64,000 nt of DNA from Otatea glauca (Eukaryota; Streptophyta; Magnoliopsida; Poales; Poaceae): positions 49,120,743-49,184,742 of the forward strand of contig CM070723.1 of the NCBI GenBank assembly GCA_036346275.1. The letters run 5' to 3'. Made by a program: the position numbers and the translations under genes. Of the stretch, positions 58,750-64,000 are shown piece by piece. Within the stretch, counting starts at the first letter, position 1. Each line of letters opens with the position of its first letter. Under the pieces are notes generated by a model. It did no database searches and was not told the DNA's origin. It saw only the letters and a program-made list of their open reading frames with translations.

Positions 58750-61131
58750 TCTAATAGTTCAAATAGCTTCTCCGGTAGTCCAACGACGCCGCCCACCACG
58801 CCTTGCGATTTACGATCCTTCCCGCCGTCGGGTTGCCATCTCCTCCTTCGTCCTCTTCGTTATGTGGTGGCGGTTCTTGAGCGTGTGACCTGTTCGCTTG
58901 CACAACGAACATTTTTTCACGCGCTTACGGTTTGGACTCATCCATATCATTCCCGATCACGCTGGTTTTGCGGCGACCTCCTTTGTATGATCTTGCATCA
59001 AAGTCGGGGACCCGAACCTTTCATCGACACGTGGATTGTGGTGAAAGAACCGACAACACCATAACCATACTGACTCCTCGCTTGAGTTGCCATCACCTTT
59101 TCCTTTGTAAAATATTCAGATAGATATGTATCGGTCGCATTCCAAATAATGCACATGCAGCTATCACATGAGAACATGGCACGTGCAACAGAGGGCTTGT
59201 TACACGAGCATTGACATTGACTGTAAGATGCACTCTTGGGTGATAACCTTACGGTTTGTTCCCGCCGTCCTTTATCTCTGCATATCACCTCGAGCGCGGT
59301 GTTTGTGAACCTACTTTGATAGCTCTATGCTTGGCCGCCTTATTACTCTTCGAATCCATGTATTTACTTATCATGCTTGAGTACAAGGCATTCTCATCTC
59401 TCATTACTACTTCAACAGCTTTATGCCTATCCACAAAATACTTGGTTGTACCCGCAAAGACTCCTCGACAATTCCTACCAACGGGAGACACCTCATCCCT
59501 CTCATTACCCAGTTGTACACCTCCGCCAAGTTGGTCGTCATGACACCGTATCTAGCACCATGTGTGTCATGTAACAATGACCACTTCTCTTTGAGCTCGT
59601 GCTTTATCCAGTCCGAGAAACATTTGATCGGCCTTTGCCTGCAACGACGACTCGTCGCCTCATCTTCTGTTGCCAGAGGGAATAAAGGCTCTGCCTCCTC
59701 CTGTGTTGCACTGCTAGTAGTCTCTTTGTGTTTTTTTGTTAGCTCATCAAGATTCTTCCAAAGAATACGAAACTTGCTATCTTGGTTCTGCTTACATAGC
59801 CTCTTGAACATGTTCATCAGTTCCTTGTCCTTGAACTGCTTATAGAAGTTCACGCCCAAATGCCTCATGCACCATCGGCTCTGCAAGTCACCCGTGGAAA
59901 TGGCTCCTCTTCCCTGCTTGCAAGCGTCGATGGCACTAAGCGCAACAAGCATGCTGTCATGCAAGTATGCACACATGTTGGCGAAGTCTTCACCACCCCG
60001 ATCTTCAAGTTCGCAGAACCACACCAACTCTCATAGTTCTCGCTTTCCACAAAGGCAAAGGCAACAGCGAGAATCTGGTTGTTCGCGTCGGCGCCACGGT
60101 ATCATTATTTGTCCTTTGTATTTCCCGGTCAGGAATGTGCCGTCCACACACAACAATGGACGGCAGTGATAGAACGCCCTAATGCATGCTCCGAATGCGA
60201 AGAAAACTCTCTTCAGATGCCTCTTGTTCGACCACTTCCTTGACAAACAGTCCTGATACTCATAAAAAGTACCAGGATTTCTTCCCTGAATGCAACTGAG
60301 CAGTGCAGGAAGATTATGGTACGAGTCTTCAAATTTCCTAAATCTCATTTCCAAGACCTTCTGCTTCGCCCGCCATGCCTTCCCGTAGCTAATTGTGTAC
60401 TGAAATCTGTTCTCAATAGCTCAGATAATAGCACGGTGCTCAAAATTCAGGTTCTCAACTATCTCCGGGTACATGACACTCGCGATATACCCGGAAGACA
60501 GGTTCCTGTGAGCCACCAGGGTCTCCTCAGTCATACAACTATGTTATTCAACCTTCGAACATAGCCAGTGGGTGCCCCATTTTGGCTTGTATGCGTGCAC
60601 TCTCCAGGGGCACCCCTGCATCTCGCACACCACGTCATAGCAGGTTGGGGTGGAGTTCTTAACCCTGAAAGTTCTTCTTAGTGATAAGGCCCAATCTTTG
60701 ATAGCATCATGCACTGCCTCTTTTGTGGGGTACATGCTGTTAGGTCTCACCTCATTGTCGCTATACTGCCAAGGTGTATCATTGCCTTCATTCACAACCA
60801 GGTTATTAAATTGATGTGTGCTCCAATCTGCTGGCACAAGTGGCTCAACATCTTCATCTTCCTCATCCGAGTTATCGTCGTCTTCCACTTATACTTGTTC
60901 ATATTCAAGGTCTTCCTCTTCCATATGTGCTATTACTTCCTCAATTTCCTCACCTTCGTCTACTTGCCCCCGCGCATCTTGCCCAATGTTTCCATCATCA
61001 TCCCCAATCTCAACTTGCTCACCATCGGTAGCCAATATCCTCATTGCAACCACGAACATGCGGCTCCGGCTAGACTCTCCGATTTCAGTTGTCGCCATAA
61101 GTGAACTCATTTTGAGGCTCACTACACTCAC
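58750..61131 (-). pseudogene. MuDR-type MULE transposase remnant
   Basis: Starting at ATG 61131 an acidic N-terminus is followed by the MuDR N-terminal DNA-binding region (YPTKEAVHDAIKDWALSL, CEMQGCPWRVHAYK). The DDE core follows: YHCRPLLCVDGTFLTGKYKG, CMRHLGVNFYKQFKD, GARYGVMTTNLAEVYNWVMR. A SWIM zinc-finger phrase with paired Cys and CSHVIAACA is at about 59120. Stops at 60889 and 60544, frameshifts near 60110-60030 and after 59407, and a final decayed tail show it is inactive. MULE transposases act in the nucleus on the terminal repeats of their own family. Confidence 0.85.
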
Positions 61132-61635
61132 CGGCGTCCGATGGGTGCTGCGCAGGCAACAACCCTTTCATACGCTTGCACTAAAAGCACCCGACACCAT
61201 CCACGTTGCTCGCCCCTCACATATGACCTCCAAGTGCAGTTCCTTCACTCAATTAACTCCCAATAAGCAGGATCATCTCGCATGGTGCAAAGGCAAGATA
61301 ACTTGGTGGCACTTCTCTTGTTCCATCCAAGCGTGTAATACAACCAATTCAACACAAAGACAGAAATGTACGCTCTTTAACCCTACTTAAACTTCTATCG
61401 ACATCTTGAAAGTTACTCGGATCCGCACCCTCCAGAACCATACATGACAACCCCTTCTTTATAAAAGATTCTAAAAGGAACTCGTTCTGACATATCTGCG
61501 AACCTATTCATTAACACACGAATTAATTACTAGGAGAAATATATATCGATCTACATGCATTTACGCAAACCGACTAAAAATATAACTAGATTTAACTACA
61601 TTTTATTCCTAAACACTGCCATGATTTCTTGCTAT

Positions 61636-61850
61636 ACACTAAATCTAACCTAACTATAACCCTAAACACTAAACAAAATAAACCGCGAAAATAACTATAT
61701 CTAACCTAACCCCAAACACTACACAAAATAAATCGTGAAAATAACTAGATCAAACTCTAACCTAACCTAAACACTAAACTAAACCAACCGCGAAAATTAT
61801 CAGTTCTAACCTTAGCCCTAACTCTAAACCTAAACACTAAATAAAATTAG
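61636..61850. repeat. Degenerate repeat with telomere-like CCTAAAC motifs
   Basis: Three to four copies of a 50-60-bp unit built of CTAACCTAACCCTAAACACT and AAAATAAACCGCGAAAATAA. The CCCTAAA motif of plant telomeres appears only singly and with variants, so this is not a true telomere array. Confidence 0.7.
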
Positions 61851-61879
61851 CGACAAACAAAATTACTCGCATGCACGCG

Positions 61880-61962
61880 CTCTTCTTTTCTTCTCCCTTC
61901 CTTTCTTCTTCTTCTCCCTCCTTTTCTTCTTCTTCCTCCCTCTTCTTTTTTCTTCTCCTCCC
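61880..61962. repeat. 83-nt uninterrupted polypyrimidine tract
   Basis: Only C and T on the plus strand, so GA-rich on the minus strand. It lies about 750 bp upstream of the transposase start codon and just inside the right hairpin array, where the promoter may lie. Confidence 0.9.
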
Positions 61963-62007
61963 GTTTGTTCTTCTCTCGGCCGAGGCAGCCGTTTTATTCC
62001 GGGCAAT

Positions 62008-62157
62008 GTCGCCCCCTGGTTGGGCGACAAGGGGGGAGCCGCGCGCGTGTCGCCCCCTGGTCGGGCGATTTTTGGGCTGTCGCCCTCTGGGGGAGCGAGC
62101 CGCCACTAATCGCCGAATGGTTGGCGACACGTGGAAGTCGCCCAACCAACGGGCGAC
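62008..62157. repeat. Right-end array of GTCGCCC hairpins in the MULE
   Basis: Units at 62008-62028, 62049-62069, 62074-62098 (degenerate), 62109-62128 and 62137-62157, each with a GTCGCCC-type stem and 6-7-bp loop. The array mirrors the left end, but loops and spacing differ. Confidence 0.85.
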
Positions 62158-64000
62158 AGTAGCATACTTTTGCAAAAAAAAGAAATCGTCGTATATTTTT
62201 CAAATTTGAATTTTAAAATATATTATTTAAAAAAATTCTCAAAGGAGGCTTCTACGGTTAATTTTCATAAAGCAAGATTGAATTTGTAAATCAAGTTGGA
62301 ATTTACAAACAGAATTTATAAAGCAAATTTGACTGATATGAAAGTAAGTAAAGCATAAGTAATAACTCACAGTCCTTTACGGCGTGAACATCGAGACATC
62401 CAATTCCTGTCAGCATCATTCTTTGCCAACACGAGGCATAACAGATAAAACCAAGATGTTTTGGAAATAATAAAACATATAACTATGTGATCACTTTATC
62501 AAGTGCCCTTGACCGTGGGCGCGGATAATCGATTAGATTTACACTCTGCAGAGGTGTACAACTTTACCCATAAGTCACGACCTTTTCTTTTTGCCGCATG
62601 TTTCACGCACCTTTGGCGTTGTGGCCAGAATGTTCATGACGAAAACCATTACATTATCTAGGTTAACATTGCACCAGCTCGGTGATGATGACCCATACTA
62701 TGGTGGCAGAAGGTGTTTGTACATTCACTGTATGCGAAATGGTTATATACCCCATAGGATGGCGTACACCATTGTATTAGCGAACGTTATTCCCAACACC
62801 TCAGTGTGGGCACCCCTCCGAGCAATTCTAAACGGAGAGCCCGTACTACTACAACCTTCCAATGTGCGAAGTTAAACTAGATAACTTAATTGATTTAAGG
62901 CTGTCCCATACCAACTCTTGTGGTTGTACGTATTTCTTGGCCTGAAAACAACCCATAGTTCGGTTCTTAATCCGATACGAGCGATAATCTCCCCCCTACA
63001 CTACGTGCAACACCTGCACCTCCAGCTATTGCCAATAATCGTCCGCATCTAAACTATAGTTTTATTTCGAGTTTTTAACAAAAATACTAGCAACCATCAT
63101 CATGTCTCAATATCTCCAAGTTTTATCTGATCAGTTTATCCAATTTGTTCATCCCAAATATAAAGCATAGCTAAGCATGATTATTAAATCGCATATACCT
63201 AGATTGATGTTATATATTGCCTAACCTTAATTCTAGGTTTATCAAGGTTCACATGTCCATACTTATCAAGGAAGTTCTATGAGATAACAGGTATATCTAT
63301 TAGTACCACAATATAGCAAATTTACAGAAAATAATCGCATGCATAAATTGATTTGGTAAAACAAAATAAACATAAAATACTAGGATCAATATGATTAAAG
63401 GGGGTGCTTGCCTTGCTTAATTGTTGTTTACGACGAAGTTGTGGCCGTAGCCGGCGTTGTTGACAACGGAATTAGTGATGTCAGGTTCTACACGTCGCTT
63501 GACGGACATAGAGCAAATAACAATCTTTAATAAGGTCAAGAAGAAGATAGACAACATATCAAATAAAGACTTGCTACAGAAAACATATGTGGTTTAGGTT
63601 AGTGTTGTATGATTTCAGGTTCTCGCGTTTTAGTCAATTATACACACACACACACATATATTTTGTTAGCAGTCTTTTAGGTTAAGAAATGATATTGTTA
63701 TTTCTATAGATTATCTATTCTTGTTTTACAAATTCAAGAGGCTAAAATTATATATTTTCATATTTATAATTTTGAATTCTAGATGCTAAAATTATTTGGA
63801 TTAATAGAATTAAGACATTAGTCATTATGTTGTATGTTATGTATGAATAGCACTTGACCTCAAACGGTTGTAAGAGAAATAGATTCATATATACTAAATT
63901 TGTTAAGTTTAGGCTACTGGTTACATATTCATGGTTTTTAAGAAGGTTCTGGTGACACAATTATCTTAATTATTGATTTTCTTATTTATTATTAAATTCG

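Larger units (their letters stand above)
52706..62238 (-). mobile_element. Mutator-like element (MULE) with transposase, PMD and GRF zinc-finger genes (9.5 kb)
   Basis: The left end GAATTTTTTTTTAAATAAT pairs with the right end, whose reverse complement is GAATTTTTTTAAATAAT, followed by similar ATATATTTT and GCAAAAGT phrases. The flanks carry the 10-bp duplication TCAAAGGAGG (52696-52705 and 62239-62248), within the Mutator range. Three gene remnants lie on the minus strand: transposase (about 61131-58750), PMD protein (58315-55660) and GRF zinc-finger protein (55085-53880). Both ends carry arrays of short GTCGCCC hairpins. It is inserted in a Gypsy LTR. In-frame stops suggest it is not autonomous now. 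Confidence 0.85.
52270..64000 (-). mobile_element. Gypsy-type LTR, split by the MULE and cut by the window end
   Basis: The left edge (TGTCGTTTTTATG, then a GATCCCCATTTTTGC stretch) and the following CAGTACTAGTCCCATGATCAG region parallel the LTR at 34386. The right part after 62249 contains CTCTGCAGAG (62544-62553) and CTTTACCCATAAGTC in minus orientation, as in the other copies. The far end lies beyond 64000. The exact left boundary is uncertain. Confidence 0.55.

Noticed and set aside
61636..61850. Possible interstitial telomere
   Set aside because: CCCTAAA is not in uninterrupted tandem; it is embedded in a longer unit with unrelated sequence.

Overview
This window is repeat-rich nuclear DNA from a plant, almost certainly a grass. 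The coding exons are GC-rich and sit in AT-rich flanks. The introns are plant-like (GT-AG), and the transposon families are those that fill panicoid grass genomes. No bacterial, organellar or RNA genes were seen. I recognise three ordinary host genes: an ARID-Hsp20-like chromatin protein (3455-8000, +, 12 exons, 513 aa), an early light-induced protein, ELIP (11146-11882, -, 2 exons, 167 aa), and a class A2 heat shock factor (27912-30275, -, 2 exons, 366 aa). A possible orphan last exon of a fourth gene lies at 26808-26906.

Layout. 1-3.1 kb: a Ds-like hAT element. 3.1-9.3 kb: the ARID-Hsp20 gene bracketed by MITEs. 9.4-10.9 kb: a non-autonomous hAT element with a perfect 8-bp target duplication. 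11.1-12.5 kb: ELIP and its promoter, with a TATA box, a DRE core and an ABRE/G-box. 12.6-19.0 kb: a nearly complete but decayed Copia element on the minus strand; its gag start codon lies inside the LTR. 19.9-26.8 kb: a CACTA end, Copia relics and nested solo LTRs. 26.8-31 kb: the HSF gene and promoter, with a perfect heat shock element. 31-34 kb: a 245-bp foldback and low-complexity DNA. 34-43 kb: an L1-type LINE on the minus strand, split by a large solo LTR that itself holds an 883-bp solo LTR. 43.6-46.7 kb: a 3-kb solo LTR. 47-52 kb: another decayed Copia. 52.3-64 kb: a further Gypsy-type LTR that runs off the window and is split by a 9.5-kb Mutator-like element (MULE).

The MULE (52706-62238) is the most unusual object. 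It carries a MuDR-type transposase, a plant mobile domain (PMD) protein and a GRF-type zinc-finger protein, all on one strand. Its two ends each carry about five small GTCGCCC...GGGCGAC hairpins, and several tandem arrays lie between the genes.

The ARID-Hsp20, ELIP and HSF genes all suggest stress or light biology. From memory, rice also has a HsfA2-class gene next to ELIP genes on chromosome 7, so the neighbourhood may be an old syntenic block now spread apart by transposons. Most of the rest is transposon. Five solo LTRs, four of them with exact 5-bp target duplications, against one near-complete LTR element point to frequent LTR-LTR recombination.
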